DNA of 64,000 nucleotides from JACCZX01 sp963786295 (GTDB lineage Bacteria > Pseudomonadota > Gammaproteobacteria > Burkholderiales > Burkholderiaceae_F), in the NCBI GenBank assembly GCA_963786295.1, contig CAWAYV010000029.1, positions 1 through 64,000 on the forward strand, in the 5' to 3' direction. Made by a program: the position numbers and the translations under genes. The first letter of the stretch is position 1, and every line of letters starts with the position of its first letter. The notes beneath the pieces were generated by a model that saw nothing but the letters and a program-made list of their open reading frames with translations, did not search any database and was not told the DNA's origin. Below, in pieces: positions 63,444 through 64,000 of this stretch.

Positions 63444-64000
63444 TAGGCGGGCAGCGCACTGCGCAGCGTCACCGAGCGCCAGGCGCGCTCGCGCAGCGTT
63501 GCCAGCACCAGCGGCAGTGCGCCGATCACGCTCGGCGCACCGGCAGTCGTGCGCCTGCGCCGGCCCTCGATGCCGTCGTGCATCAAGACGATCGCGCCCG
63601 GCGCCAGACGCCGAACGACGCGCGCTGCAACGCGGTCGGCGCAGCTGTCGACGCTGTCGAGCGATCGCACGTTCCAGGCGACGCACCGCAGCCCGAGGCG
63701 CGCGAGCGCCGGTTCCGTCAACGGAGTGCGAATTCCGAACGGGGCACGGAAAAATTTCGGTGCGCTACCGGTAATGTCGGCCAATGCCTTTTGCGCATCG
63801 CCGATGTCGCGCACCAGCCGTCCGACTCCATAAAAGCCCATCGCTCGCGAATGGTCAAACCCGTGGTTTTCGACCGCATGACCACGCGCGGCGATTTCGC
63901 GCACCAGGTGCGGATGCGCGCGGGCTCGCGCGCCGACGCAAAAAAATGTCGCCTGCGTACCGGCTTCGTCCAGCAAATCGAGAACGCGCGGGGTTAGATC
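63443..64000 (-). CDS. polysaccharide deacetylase family protein, 5' end outside window
   Basis: NodB-fold carbohydrate esterase. The visible 185 residues contain TPRVLDLLDEAGTQATFFCVGA, the metal His-His in HAVENHGFDHS, the FRAPFG motif and LMHDG near the end. The first metal Asp-Asp motif lies upstream of the window edge. The frame is open at 64000. It overlaps the methyltransferase start, so the two are translationally coupled. Confidence 0.88.
   Translation of the reverse strand, partial: DLTPRVLDLLDEAGTQATFFCVGARARAHPHLVREIAARGHAVENHGFDHSRAMGFYGVGRLVRDIGDAQKALADITGSAPKFFRAPFGIRTPLTEPALARLGLRCVAWNVRSLDSVDSCADRVAARVVRRLAPGAIVLMHDGIEGRRRRTTAGAPSVIGALPLVLATLRERAWRSVTLRSALPA

Noticed and set aside
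1..64000. tRNA genes, rRNA genes or CRISPR arrays
   Set aside because: I looked for T-loop patterns, conserved rRNA text and regularly spaced repeats and saw none that hold up; a tRNAscan or CRISPR search would settle it.

Overview
The window is a GC-rich (roughly 60-65 percent by eye) bacterial chromosome segment with dense, mostly short-spaced genes. Gene content and order point to a betaproteobacterium close to Burkholderiales: an aa3-type cox cluster with DUF2970 and DUF2909 genes, a gpmA/grxC/secB/gpsA block, argB beside slmA and hslVU, dksA with a G3E GTPase, xerC, DUF484, dapF and metK, and an ahcY-metF unit behind an S-adenosylhomocysteine (SAH) riboswitch. I saw no rRNA, tRNA, CRISPR array or insertion sequence. 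Many conserved housekeeping genes are split by single-base frame changes. Where the break can be located, as in copD and metK, it falls in a G or C run, which looks like consensus error more than real decay. For such genes I give the span of the reconstructed gene and say where it breaks.

Layout. 1-2441: copper module of CopC, a CopD-cytochrome c fusion and a cysteine-less SCO-like protein. 2458-9816 (minus): cytochrome oxidase cluster ctaC, ctaD, a 39-residue assembly protein, ctaG, DUF2970, ctaE, SURF1, a SCO-like protein and ctaA, with a DUF2909 gene on the opposite strand. 10032-15589: LysM/BON protein, bioC, comF, trmL, LOG-type hydrolase, gpsA, secB, grxC and a rhodanese. 15640-18900: gpmA, ctpA, moeB. 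18905-28911: slmA, sppA, argB, a PCuAC copper chaperone, hslU, hslV, a STAS-repeat protein, dksA and a G3E GTPase. 29074-32510: xerC, DUF484, dapF, lipid A acyltransferase. 32703-40717: one-carbon and methyl-cycle genes metK, fhs, ahcY, metF and fau, plus a LysR regulator. 40792-51146: slt, an NDUFA9-like protein, cca, a MidA-like methyltransferase, folate genes, ttcA and a Cys/Met lyase.

The accessory part is 51308-62105 (all minus strand). A large regulator with a winged-helix/BTAD head, AAA ATPase and TPR tail (58736-62105) lies upstream of a run of eight or nine genes for exported or membrane proteins, none a known housekeeping gene. One carries an Ivy-type lysozyme-inhibitor domain and is followed by a truncated second Ivy copy; two others are paralogues. 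Just upstream of the first gene are two heptamer direct repeats spaced 11 bp, the arrangement bound by SARP/BTAD activators, followed by a possible -10 box and an 8-bp inverted repeat. My best candidate for an undescribed system is this BTAD-controlled envelope operon.

The second unexplained item is a structured element of about 130 bp present twice (9901-10028 and 24298-24428), each copy starting 3-4 nt after a minus-strand stop codon. The window ends (62152-64000) with a DUF4112 protein, a methyltransferase and a polysaccharide deacetylase cut by the window edge.
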